Of a stretch of 38,914 nucleotides of DNA, positions 1 to 7,847 are shown piece by piece. The stretch is taken from NCBI RefSeq assembly GCF_016888165.1, contig NZ_JACSWC010000429.1, forward strand, positions 1 to 38,914, given 5' to 3'. Numbering within the stretch: the stretch's first letter is position 1; each line of letters begins with the position of its first letter. Position numbers and translations under genes: made by a program. Under the pieces are notes generated by a model. That model was given only the letters and a program-made list of their open reading frames with translations. It did no database searches and was not told the origin of the DNA. This DNA comes from Halomicronema sp. CCY15110 (GTDB lineage: Bacteria > Cyanobacteriota > Cyanobacteriia > Phormidesmidales > Phormidesmidaceae).

Positions 1-6
1 AACCTA

Positions 7-32
7 GCTGATTGAGCGGAGTCGAAATCAGC
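7..32. repeat. Palindromic repeat, hairpin with conserved 12-nt loop (copy 1)
   Basis: Arms GCTGATT (7-13) and AATCAGC (26-32) are perfectly complementary and enclose the loop GAGCGGAGTCGA. The same loop occurs at 24989-25014, 25042-25063 and, with one change, 38876-38897. Copy 2 is identical to this one on the opposite strand. The outer arms differ in copies 3 and 4 but stay complementary. Confidence 0.75.
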
Positions 33-726
33 GACTGGTTCGACTGATTCGACGTTTAATTCGGCCCAGCTACTTACAGTGCTGTATCTTGACAGCAACC
101 TGACGAGGAAAAGCAGCCTTGAATGTTCCCTAAAAACTAGAGAGACGGGAGTTCAAAATCTGCAAATATAGGGATATCAGGAACAAAAATAGTATTAATA
201 ACGGTTAACCTGACTGACTTGTGACTTAGCGAACATGTCGCTTATTGTAATCCATACGGTTATTGCGTAGCTGTGTTAACACTTAATTTAGCCACCCAAG
301 TATATTTATCATTGTCATGCTGTAGTCTCAGTCGTCATAGTGGTTACAGTATCTACCAAGTTTGTTTTTCTGGTAACGCTGCTACTCAATTATGAGACAT
401 ACGTATTGCCGTGAATCCAATTCTTGGATCGCAGATGTCTGAGCCAATGGGCGGTTTGATTTCCGGCTCCACACTCATGCCCGAAGTCGACTATACAGTT
501 TGCTCAGGGTCACAAAGCATCGCTTCATCTACCTTGATGCGACCCCTCTAGCAACGCGAGTTTCACCACAAACAGGGAATTTCAGGTGTTCTCAATGTTG
601 GGCTGTTCTCAATGTTGGGCTCACATGTCATTGAAGGCGGCAAGGCACTACTTCGTCTACCTCAGTGCCAGCCTTTGACGATTTTTGGCTATGAGAGTCT
701 GGTGCAAGATAGGGATTTTAGGTGCT

Positions 727-755
727 CTCAATGTTAGGCAATCCCTAACGTTGAG
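727..755. repeat. 12-bp hairpin within degenerate repeat region
   Basis: CTCAATGTTAGG (727-738) and CCTAACGTTGAG (744-755) pair over 11 of 12 positions around a 5-nt loop. The left arm is a version of the sequence that also appears twice in tandem near 590-616 (CTCAATGTTGGGC). The hairpin is therefore part of a small repeat family, not a simple terminator. No T-run follows. Confidence 0.5.
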
Positions 756-897
756 CCCATCGCTGATCTCTGGAAGCCAAGCACCATTTTCTCGATCTTG
801 GCACTCCCCCTAGTCAAGCAAATCTTAGGAAAAACAGGGTATTTCAGTCCTGAACTGTGTAATTAATCCCGACTGCTAACCCGGCAGCTACTTCATC

Positions 898-2037
898 ATG
901 GAAAATAATTCGTTCGTTTTAGAAGTCATTAATCTCACGAATCAACATCGAACCCAAATGGGATTGTCGGCCCTGTCAGTCGATATTGATCTAAAAGAAG
1001 CTGCTCAATATCACTCTGGTAATATGGCAGTCTTAGACTTTTTTGATCATCAAGATCTGGATGGTAAGCGTCCGGCCGATCGCGCTGAAGATTTTGGCTA
1101 TGAAACCCGCTACGTGGGCGAAAATATTGCCTTGGGCCAGACAACTCCCCAGGCGGTATTTACCGCTTGGCTCAACAGCAGCGGTCACCGGGCCAATATT
1201 GAAAATGCCAACTATAACGAAATTGGCGTCGGCTATTACTTTATGGCGAATGACCCAGGAACCTACACATTTAGACATTATTGGACTCAGAAGTTTGGTC
1301 GAGGTGACATCGAGAATCCTGGTGGCGGTGGTACTCCAGCAAATGGCGGTGGCACTCCAGTAAATGGCGGTGGCAGTACTCCAAAAAGTCCCTCCAATGG
1401 TGCTCTGCCCCTAGACTTTGATCCCCTCATCTATGGGGCTTCTCATCATGATTTGATGGCCGCCTTTGGCACGAATGCCGCTGCGTTGCAGGCTCATTAC
1501 CTCGCTTATGGTCAGGCCGAAGGGCGGTCCTACGATCGGTTTGATGCAGGTCAATATTTGGCTGCTTACGATGACTTGTTGAGCGTCTTTGGCAATGACC
1601 TGCAAGCGGCTACTTTGCACTATATGCAATTTGGCCGACAAGAAGGTCGATCCATGCAGGGGGGCATTTTCGATCCTGCGCAATATCTGGCGTCCTATCA
1701 AGACTTGATCAATGCTTTTGGCTACAACCTGGACGCGGCCACCGCTCACTATCAACAAATGGGGCAGTTTGAAAATCGCAACCATGATCGATTCAACGAG
1801 AGTCGATATTTAGCCTCCAACCCAGATCTAATTCAGGCGTTTGGCTATGACTTGGTAGCGGCCACCGCCCACTACATCAGTTTTGGTAGCCACGAAGGAC
1901 GGGGCCACGGGAGCTTTGACGCCGCGACTTATTTACAGAACTACGGTGACTTGCAAGCGGCGTTTGGCTCAGATTTAAATGCCGCGACTCAGCATTATAT
2001 TCAGTCAGGCTTTGCGGAAGGTCGTAGTCCGGTGTAG
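898..2037 (+). CDS. CAP/SCP-domain protein with five C-terminal 'EGR' repeats
   Basis: A 379-residue protein. Residues 1-135 resemble the bacterial CAP (SCP/PR-1, 'cysteine-rich secretory protein') domain. Conserved polar residues are visible in the expected order: H39 (QYHSGNM), H51, E75 (GENIA) and H97 (SGHRANI). A Gly/Pro/Asn-rich linker follows (about 140-168). Five repeats of about 40 residues then run from about 173 to 377, each with the pattern YLAxYxDLxxAFGxDLxAATxHYxxxGxxEGR. No N-terminal signal peptide is visible, so if the protein is secreted it would need a leaderless route such as type I export; that is inference. Repeats of this type occur in large cyanobacterial surface proteins. 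The ATG lacks a clear Shine-Dalgarno sequence. A hairpin at 2074-2124 follows the gene. The CAP call is firm; substrate and role are unknown. Confidence 0.85.
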   Translation: MENNSFVLEVINLTNQHRTQMGLSALSVDIDLKEAAQYHSGNMAVLDFFDHQDLDGKRPADRAEDFGYETRYVGENIALGQTTPQAVFTAWLNSSGHRANIENANYNEIGVGYYFMANDPGTYTFRHYWTQKFGRGDIENPGGGGTPANGGGTPVNGGGSTPKSPSNGALPLDFDPLIYGASHHDLMAAFGTNAAALQAHYLAYGQAEGRSYDRFDAGQYLAAYDDLLSVFGNDLQAATLHYMQFGRQEGRSMQGGIFDPAQYLASYQDLINAFGYNLDAATAHYQQMGQFENRNHDRFNESRYLASNPDLIQAFGYDLVAATAHYISFGSHEGRGHGSFDAATYLQNYGDLQAAFGSDLNAATQHYIQSGFAEGRSPV

Positions 2038-2073
2038 CTTGGTCGATCTCAAAGGTCAGCAGCGCACACACAT

Positions 2074-2124
2074 CTTGGCCCTCATCCCGGCAGTCACCCG
2101 CGCTCAAAAACGGGTGAGGCCAAG
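2074..2124. terminator. Nested stem-loop after the CAP-domain gene, possible terminator
   Basis: Outer arms CTTGGCC (2074-2080) and GGCCAAG (2118-2124) enclose inner arms CACCCG (2095-2100) and CGGGTG (2111-2116). It lies 37 bases after the stop codon. No U-tract follows, so factor-independent termination is only a possibility. Confidence 0.4.
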
Positions 2125-2259
2125 ACCGCACAGCAAGGGGTACAGAACTTATGTATAGTTAATTGCTCAACCCTGAGAGCAGGGGGCGAGCGGTGGATAG
2201 CCCCTGCGCCAGTTGGGCACAGGGCTGGGGATGGAGTTTCCCGGTGACATGCGTCCGTC

Positions 2260-2365
2260 TTTAGGAATGAGGATCAAATAACAGCCAAATTGTTAGGGCA
2301 GACATCTTGCCTGCCTGAAGACAGCCGAGACGGCTATCCCAACTTATTTAAGTCTCATTCTTTAG
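2260..2365. mobile_element. MITE-like element of about 106 bp with terminal inverted repeats
   Basis: The left end (2260-2281, containing GAGGATCAAATAA) and the right end (2344-2365) are inverted copies matching at 16 of 22 positions. Inside is a smaller hairpin AGCCG-aga-CGGCT. A sequence matching the left end at 19 of 22 positions occurs at 38821-38842, so the end sequence is dispersed. No coding capacity. A non-autonomous element is inferred, not proven. Confidence 0.5.
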
Positions 2366-2465
2366 CGATTTGTAGAGTCGCGATGCTTGCTGTTTTCAGG
2401 TGAAACGGCAAACTATGAGGGCCATCGGGGAAACCTTGAAATCATCTACTACCGGAGAATTGGGT

Positions 2466-3224
2466 ATGGGTACTTGGATTAAAGAAACGGCGAAGGCGAT
2501 TTATCTGATGGAAGGGGGCTATTGGATTTCTAAACTGTCCAAATATCCTTCCAAAACCAATCCTGACGAACAAGTGCTGAATATTTCAGCCGTGCGCTCT
2601 TGGTTTACCCGCACCGACTATCCCCGTGCGATGACGGTCTCACTAACGGGGCCGGAACCGTCTCCTCGACCCGCGCCGCCTAAACCGCCGGAACCTGCCC
2701 CTAGTGCTAGCGCTAGCACTAGCAGCGGTAAGATTCCCCGCGCGGCGATCGACATTATCAAAGAATTTGAAGGATATGCCGAACAGTTGCCAGATGGGCG
2801 GGTACGGGCCTATGCCGACCCGATCCATGGCTGGGGTGTTCCCACAATTGGCTATGGCACCACCAAATATCCCGATGGCCGCAAGGTAAAACAGGGCGAC
2901 ATCATTAACCGAGAGCAGTCTGAGGAATACCTGATTGACCATATCGAGCAGTCGACCCGCGCCGCCATGGAGCGCATTCCGACTTGGTCGCAAATGAATG
3001 ACAATCAGCGCAGCGCCATCTACAGCTTCGCTTATAACTTGGGGGCTGGGTTTTATCGCGGCAATGGCTTCAAGTCCATCACGGCGGTGTGTGACTCGCC
3101 CCAGCGTTGGAAAGATCGCGCTTGGATTACTGAGCAGTTCAGCAAGTATCGCAATCCTGGCACTTCGGCGGAAGCGGGACTCCTGCGGCGGCGTAAGGCT
3201 GAGGCCGATCTGTTTCTTTCGTAG
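2466..3224 (+). CDS. Phage-type lysozyme (glycoside hydrolase family 24)
   Basis: Predicted to cleave the beta-1,4 bond between N-acetylmuramic acid and N-acetylglucosamine in peptidoglycan. With the ATG at 2466 the protein has 252 residues. That start is preceded by GGAG at 2454-2457; a GTG 22 codons upstream lacks such a site. An N-terminal segment (1-62) of unknown function contains WISKLSKYP and VRSWFTR. A Pro/Ser-rich linker (about 63-87) follows, then the lysozyme domain (about 89-252). The catalytic set of the T4/P22 family is visible: E102 in EFEG, D118 in YADP, and T132 in GYGTT. The C-terminal GLLRRRKAEADLF motif is typical of phage endolysins. There is no signal peptide, and no holin or other phage gene lies nearby, so this is probably a captured or domesticated lysozyme rather than part of a prophage. 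Confidence 0.85.
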   Translation: MGTWIKETAKAIYLMEGGYWISKLSKYPSKTNPDEQVLNISAVRSWFTRTDYPRAMTVSLTGPEPSPRPAPPKPPEPAPSASASTSSGKIPRAAIDIIKEFEGYAEQLPDGRVRAYADPIHGWGVPTIGYGTTKYPDGRKVKQGDIINREQSEEYLIDHIEQSTRAAMERIPTWSQMNDNQRSAIYSFAYNLGAGFYRGNGFKSITAVCDSPQRWKDRAWITEQFSKYRNPGTSAEAGLLRRRKAEADLFLS

Positions 3225-3306
3225 TTGGGTAGGCGATCGCGGCTAATGCCGACGGCTTGGTACGTTAAACCTGCTGCTTGATTCCACTTTTCGAGTGACC
3301 TAACTT

Positions 3307-3342
3307 AAAAGCCTGCCGGAGTACTTGCTCTGACAGGCTTTT
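3307..3342. terminator. Bidirectional terminator between lysozyme and psb34
   Basis: AAAAGCCTG (3307-3315) pairs perfectly with CAGGCTTTT (3334-3342), giving an A-tract before and a T-tract after the stem on either strand. It sits between two convergent genes, 83 bases after the lysozyme stop and 30 bases after the psb34 stop. Confidence 0.75.
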
Positions 3343-3371
3343 ACTTTACTTAGTTGGACTTTGAATATTAG

Positions 3372-3542
3372 TTAGGAAACGACGAAGGCGAGAGAAAAGA
3401 CACCCGCAACTAAGCCAAAAGCTAGTGCACCAAGAATGATGTAGTTGCGCTTTTCAGTAGCGTTAGGAGGCTCAGCTTCATACATCTTGGGCTCAACGGC
3501 AAAATTATTCAACCGACCACCTTCTTCAACGGTGTAGCGCAT
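3372..3542 (-). CDS. psb34: Photosystem II assembly protein Psb34
   Basis: A 56-residue protein beginning MRYTVEEGGRLNNFAVEPK. It has a soluble N-terminal half carrying the EGGRLNNFA and EPKMYEAEPP motifs, then KRNYIILGA and one C-terminal transmembrane helix (about 35-55). This matches the small cyanobacterial protein (Synechocystis ssl1498 type) that binds photosystem II assembly intermediates at the thylakoid, near CP47. The start is supported by GAGGA about 7 bases upstream on the minus strand. A terminator lies 30 bases downstream. The length is normal for the family. No other photosystem gene is adjacent. Confidence 0.85.
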   Translation of the reverse strand: MRYTVEEGGRLNNFAVEPKMYEAEPPNATEKRNYIILGALAFGLVAGVFSLAFVVS

Positions 3543-3719
3543 ACAAGTTCCTCTTCGTATCAGTTCTCATTACCTTAGCAGACACCCAGACAAAAAGTAC
3601 ACACTTCTTAACGTTTTTCAGGTTTTCTAAATCTTTCGATAGAGAAATATATATGCTGTCTGCTCTGCATTGAGCGGGCGAGCTGTGGGCTTCTGGTGGG
3701 CAAGTGTATCGCTGAGAGT

Positions 3720-3747
3720 GGCGACTCGTGGGTAAAGGCGAGTCGCC
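3720..3747. repeat. 9-bp hairpin downstream of the 27-codon ORF
   Basis: GGCGACTCG (3720-3728) and CGAGTCGCC (3739-3747) are perfectly complementary around a 10-nt loop. It lies 23 bases beyond the stop of the small minus-strand ORF and could end its transcript, although no U-tract follows on that strand. Confidence 0.45.
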
Positions 3748-3769
3748 GCCATCCGGTCTGAATGTGTCG

Positions 3770-3853
3770 TTAAATCCGCGCAAAGTAGAGGGCGGCAAGA
3801 ACGATTAACCCAAGTAACGCTAGCGGAACCCAGAGATCGACGAGACTTATCAT
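3770..3853 (-). CDS. Possible 27-residue single-helix membrane peptide
   Basis: The ORF starts ATG-ATA-AGT and encodes a peptide that is almost entirely one hydrophobic helix: MISLVDLW, then a Leu/Ala/Val/Ile stretch, ending YFARI. AGGTG lies about 5 bases before the ATG on the minus strand. A 9-bp hairpin follows the stop. Size and layout recall single-helix subunits of photosynthetic complexes such as Pet, Psb and Psa small subunits, but it matches none I can name. It is transcribed divergently from the 3904 gene and lies upstream of psb34 on the same strand. Existence as a gene is plausible, not proven; function is unknown. Confidence 0.4.
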   Translation of the reverse strand: MISLVDLWVPLALLGLIVLAALYFARI

Positions 3854-3903
3854 AGGAGCACCTGCACGTTAGTGACTGTAGGGTAGGGCAATGAGGATAA
3901 ATC

Positions 3904-6444
3904 ATGGTGACGACTACAGCACACGATCGCCTGATCTGGTTACAAGAGCGATCTGCTCTCAATGTCTTGAGTCCTGACACCTTAGCGGTCCTGAGTGAGC
4001 ATCTTGAGCCCCGTTCTCTGCCGCCGCATCAACCCGTGGTGATGGCCGACACTCCACCAGACGGGCTTTACATCTTGATTGCGGGGCGATTGGAGCATAA
4101 GCCCGGTGTGCGCAGCCCGATGAGTTTTTTGCCGGGAGCCGTGTTAAATCTGCGATCGCTGCTCCTGGGCGAATCCGTCGAAAGCACCATCTTGACTCTG
4201 AGTCACTGTCAGTTTTGGTTCTTGCCAGCGGCGACGGTGCAGCAGTTAAAGGCGGACTATCCCGAAATCATGCAGTTGTTTTCGCAACGCATTGCCGCAG
4301 AATTACGACAAGTCGCCTCCCAACTGAACTATGAACAAGAACGTCAGGACATTTTGCGCCCCTACTTGGTGACCAAAGCGCGGCGCGGGGTGATTGGCCG
4401 CAGTCGCTATGCCCAGAGGCTCCGGCAGCAAATTCGCGATGCGTTCAAAAACTGTCCAGACGCCTGTGGTTCGGTGCTGGTGTTTGGTGAGCCGGGCACC
4501 GAAAAAGATAATATTGCTGCGCTCATTCATTACGGGTCGGCCTATCGGCGGCAACCTATCATCAAGGTCGATTGCGCCCGTCTGCAAGCGAGTGGAGCAG
4601 AGCTATTTGGCCGTGTGGGGGGGAAGCCTGGACTGCTGGAAGCGCTCGGCCAGGGCACGCTGATTCTTAACAACGTCGAAGAGTTGCCGAAGAGTTTGGT
4701 CGGGGCGATCGCGCAACTGCTGACCCAGCAGACGTATCGCCCAATTAGCCGCGATCGCGATGAATCAGCCCCAGAGCGCCCCAGTAGCGCCCACATCATT
4801 CTCATTTCCGAGCGTCCCATCGCTGCTGTAGACAAAGTAGTTGACACTCAGATCAAAGTGCCGCCCCTGCGCGTGCGCAAAGCGGACATCGAAGATTACG
4901 TCAATTACTACATCAGCTTGATCAGCCGTGCCCGGGGGCAACAGAAGATTTCAGTGACTCCAGAAGCGATTCGTCGGTTACAAGCCTATGACTTTCCCAA
5001 CAATCTGCGAGAGCTGGAGAGCTTGGTTACTCGGGCGTTGTCGCAGGTTGCCCCCGATTGCGTCTTGACCGAAGAAATTCTCTGGCCGTCCCAGAGCAAA
5101 AAGAAACAGTTCCGCCTGAATCTGCTGAATGCCTATCCCGCCCTCAGGCAATTTCTGCGGAGTCCGTGGTGGCCCGATCGCCTCAACTACGGCTTCACCC
5201 TGTCGGTATTTGCCTTGGTCAACATTGTGTTGTTTGTCGGCCCCCAAACCCGCGATCAAAACATCGCCCTCAGTCTGTTTTGGGTCTGGTGGTGGCCAGT
5301 GATCTTGCTCGTGTTTCCCTTTTTGGGGCGGGTCTGGTGTGCGGTTTGCCCGTTCATGATTTACGGTGAATTGCTGCAAACCCTCTCGCTCAAGCTGTGG
5401 CCTCGCCAGTTAAAACGCTGGCCCCGCGAAGCCGGTGAGCGTTGGGGCGGCTGGTTTCTCTTTGGCCTCTTTGCCTTGATTTTGTTGTGGGAAGAGCTAT
5501 GGGATTTGCAGAACACGGCGTATTTGTCGTCCTGTTTGTTGCTGCTGATTACGGCAGGAGCGATCGTGTTTTCCCAAATTTTTGAACGGCGGTTTTGGTG
5601 TCGCTACCTCTGCCCCATCGGCGGCATGAATGGGCTGTACGCCAAGCTCTCGATGACCGAACTGCGGGCGCAGCAGGGCACCTGCTCAGCGGAATGCACC
5701 ACCTATCAGTGTTACAAAGGCGGCCCCGCCAAGGGGGAAGGGCAGGAAACCGGGGGTTGTCCGATCTACTCGCATCCGGCACAACTGGAGGAAAATCGCG
5801 ATTGTGTGTTGTGCATGACCTGTCTTAAGGCCTGTCCCCATCGCTCGGTGGAATTTAATCTGCGCCCTCCCGGCATCGAACTGTGGACCACCCACACGCC
5901 CCGCGCCCATGAAGTCGCGTTGCTGTTCCTACTGTTGGATGCGGTTTTTCTCCATCGCTTACCGGAACTTTTAACGGCTGTGGGATGGACTGTGGATTTG
6001 ACCAACGGTTGGATTCACGCGGGGGTCGCGATCGCCCTCCTCACCCTGCCCGCATTGCTACCCTTGGCGGCCCAAGGCGGACTCCACCTCATTCACCAAC
6101 TGGCTCGCACCCGCAAACCGCGACCGTTCACCGAGCTGGCCTACGGCTATTTGCCCCTAGTGCTAATGGGCACCCTGGCCCACTATTTGCACCTGTTTCT
6201 GAACGAAGCGGGGCGAGCCTTGCCCGTGAGCGCTGCCACCATCGGCCTGTCAGGGATGAATTTGCCCGTGGTCGTCGCGCATCCCGCAGTAGTGGCCTTT
6301 TTGCAAGGCACCTCGCTGTTGGCAGGGGCGGGGTTAGCGATCGTGCTGACTCAAAAAATTGCCCGGTATCCCCTGCGGTTACTGTTGCCTCAGCACCTGG
6401 CCACTCTGGCGTTGACGGCAGCGCTGTGGCGGCTCATGGTGTAG
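3904..6444 (+). CDS. Fusion protein: cNMP-binding domain, degenerate bEBP-type AAA+ domain, NapH-like Fe-S membrane module
   Basis: An 846-residue protein with three modules. Residues about 20-140 look like a cyclic-nucleotide-binding (Crp-type) sensor domain. Residues about 160-395 resemble the AAA+ domain of sigma-54 activators: GRS at 165, Walker-A-like GEPGTEKD (195-202), AELFG, PPLRVRKADIED (320-331) and FPNNLRELE (364-372). The GAFTGA loop that contacts sigma-54 is absent between ELFG and GLLEAL. The Walker B region reads GTLILNNVEE instead of the usual LDE. There is no DNA-binding HTH. Residues about 425-846 hold several membrane segments and NapH/NosR-like cysteines: WCAVCP (C479, C482), FWCRYLCP (C566, C570), C594, C598, C603, C619, and a ferredoxin-type cluster site C634-x2-C637-x2-C640-x3-C644-P. 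It is likely a redox membrane protein with a sensory front end. Its partner and electron donor are unknown. The gene appears monocistronic. Confidence 0.8.
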   Translation: MVTTTAHDRLIWLQERSALNVLSPDTLAVLSEHLEPRSLPPHQPVVMADTPPDGLYILIAGRLEHKPGVRSPMSFLPGAVLNLRSLLLGESVESTILTLSHCQFWFLPAATVQQLKADYPEIMQLFSQRIAAELRQVASQLNYEQERQDILRPYLVTKARRGVIGRSRYAQRLRQQIRDAFKNCPDACGSVLVFGEPGTEKDNIAALIHYGSAYRRQPIIKVDCARLQASGAELFGRVGGKPGLLEALGQGTLILNNVEELPKSLVGAIAQLLTQQTYRPISRDRDESAPERPSSAHIILISERPIAAVDKVVDTQIKVPPLRVRKADIEDYVNYYISLISRARGQQKISVTPEAIRRLQAYDFPNNLRELESLVTRALSQVAPDCVLTEEILWPSQSKKKQFRLNLLNAYPALRQFLRSPWWPDRLNYGFTLSVFALVNIVLFVGPQTRDQNIALSLFWVWWWPVILLVFPFLGRVWCAVCPFMIYGELLQTLSLKLWPRQLKRWPREAGERWGGWFLFGLFALILLWEELWDLQNTAYLSSCLLLLITAGAIVFSQIFERRFWCRYLCPIGGMNGLYAKLSMTELRAQQGTCSAECTTYQCYKGGPAKGEGQETGGCPIYSHPAQLEENRDCVLCMTCLKACPHRSVEFNLRPPGIELWTTHTPRAHEVALLFLLLDAVFLHRLPELLTAVGWTVDLTNGWIHAGVAIALLTLPALLPLAAQGGLHLIHQLARTRKPRPFTELAYGYLPLVLMGTLAHYLHLFLNEAGRALPVSAATIGLSGMNLPVVVAHPAVVAFLQGTSLLAGAGLAIVLTQKIARYPLRLLLPQHLATLALTAALWRLMV

Positions 6445-6520
6445 GTACGAGGCAACCCGCTCCTCTGGATTGGTTCAACGCTCCAGAACAGCCCTGCCTT
6501 TGGCGAAGTTGAGAGTTACC

Positions 6521-7594
6521 CTAAAACTCGTAGCGCGCCCCCAATTGCAGCGAGTGAATGAAGAGGGTATCGGCATCTAAATCGGTGCCTAGCACTTCAA
6601 AGCTTTGGCCGGGAATGCCCATCAACCGATAGCCTAAAAATGCCGTCAATTCATCCGTGATGTCGTAACCCGCTCCCGCTTTGAATTGGAAGATAAAGCT
6701 GGAGTTAGAGTCGTCGATGCTGACAGCTCCAAATGGGGGCAATGACGCGGACACATCATTGGCTGACAAAATAGCGAGTCCTGCGCCCCCGCCGACATAA
6801 GGGCTGAAGCGGCTGTCGGTCGGGAAGTCGTAATAACCATTGATCAAGAACTTCCAGTTGCCGATGTCGCCGTCGGCCGAGGCCTCAATATCATTGACAA
6901 CGATGTTGTCGACGTTGTTGTTGTAGTAGCCCACCTCAAACTCGACTCGAGCATTGTCAAAGCGATACCCGACGGCTCCGCCAAAGCCAAAGCCAGTATC
7001 GGTATCCAGTGAGGCGTCGAGCGGTACGGTGGTGGTGCCGACCGGGGGCAAACCCGGTGCAGGGATCACCGGCACTGCCACATTGCCGCCATCAGTATCA
7101 ATGTCATAGCCAAAGACGACCTCGGGCGCGAGCGAAACGTACCAGCCGGTAGTGGTTTCAGCGGTGGGGATAACCTGGGCGATCGCCTCCCTCTCGCCAC
7201 GGAAGGCGCTGGCCGACTGCGCGGGTGACCAGGCGTTACCAGTGCCAGGTTCCACGAGTTGGATGACCGACTGGGGGGCAGTGGCCGTCAGCGGCGCGAT
7301 GGTTGTGGCCACCGCCTCTAAATCCATCAGCGTCGTAGCGGTTGGGGCTGATGGGGCAGTAACCGCAGCGTCCGCTGCACTCGTGATGTGAGCGTCGGCG
7401 CTCAAAGCCTGGGCAAGATTCACACCGGGCGATCGCTCGCTGGTCGCCTCTATTTCTGTCGGTGCGGATGAATTGACCGACTCTTCTACGTCAATTTTCA
7501 TCAGCGTTGCCATAGAAGCCTGCGCGACTGGTGCCAGGGCGATTGCCCCAGTCAGGGTGGCCAGCTGCAACAAACACAACTGAGAATATTTCAT
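6521..7594 (-). CDS. Outer-membrane beta-barrel protein
   Basis: A 357-residue protein. A signal peptide is clear: basic MKYSQ, a hydrophobic core, and cleavage likely after VAQA at residue 26. Residues about 27-150 are Ala/Thr/Pro-rich and probably flexible. From about 150 onward the sequence alternates polar and hydrophobic residues as in an eight-stranded OmpA/opacity-type barrel (FGFGGAVGYRF, ARVEFEVGYY, FSPYVGGGAGLAIL, FKAGAGYDITDELTAFLGYRL). It ends LGARYEF, the terminal-Phe signature used for outer-membrane insertion. Likely role: small pore or structural envelope protein; the substrate is unknown. It is convergent with the upstream fusion gene, with a 76-bp gap and no obvious terminator. 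Confidence 0.8.
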   Translation of the reverse strand: MKYSQLCLLQLATLTGAIALAPVAQASMATLMKIDVEESVNSSAPTEIEATSERSPGVNLAQALSADAHITSAADAAVTAPSAPTATTLMDLEAVATTIAPLTATAPQSVIQLVEPGTGNAWSPAQSASAFRGEREAIAQVIPTAETTTGWYVSLAPEVVFGYDIDTDGGNVAVPVIPAPGLPPVGTTTVPLDASLDTDTGFGFGGAVGYRFDNARVEFEVGYYNNNVDNIVVNDIEASADGDIGNWKFLINGYYDFPTDSRFSPYVGGGAGLAILSANDVSASLPPFGAVSIDDSNSSFIFQFKAGAGYDITDELTAFLGYRLMGIPGQSFEVLGTDLDADTLFIHSLQLGARYEF

Positions 7595-7847
7595 GGAGTC
7601 ACAATTCTAGAAATTCCAATTGCCTAAAATATTAACTCTGAAATCGCTCAGCGATATGAAGCTTAAGTGTGAACCATCAGGATTCTTTTATACCAAGGAT
7701 TGAGCCGCGTCACGATCGCCACTGATCGCCACGTTGACGGATGAATTTCTGGGGCGATTGCCTTCAGGCGACTGCCCTCATAACTCGCCATCCGGGCTCG
7801 GCATTTGAAAACTGGAGTTTTGCGTGTTTGGCAAAAACCCCACCTAA

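Larger units (their letters stand above)
1..897. other. Gene-free repeat-rich region upstream of the CAP-domain gene
   Basis: No open reading frame with coding character was seen on either strand. The stretch holds a 26-nt palindrome at 7-32, a degenerate direct repeat around CTCAATGTTRGGC at about 573-616 and 708-738, and a strong hairpin at 727-755. The rest looks like unstructured spacer. The promoter of the following gene is presumably in the last 200 bases, but I see no convincing -35/-10 pair. Confidence 0.6.
2038..2465. other. Intergenic region with hairpin and MITE-like element
   Basis: Between the CAP-domain gene and the lysozyme gene. It contains a nested stem-loop at 2074-2124 and an element with imperfect terminal inverted repeats at 2260-2365. 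An open frame extends the lysozyme upstream to 2400, but the ribosome-binding site favours the start at 2466. Confidence 0.6.
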
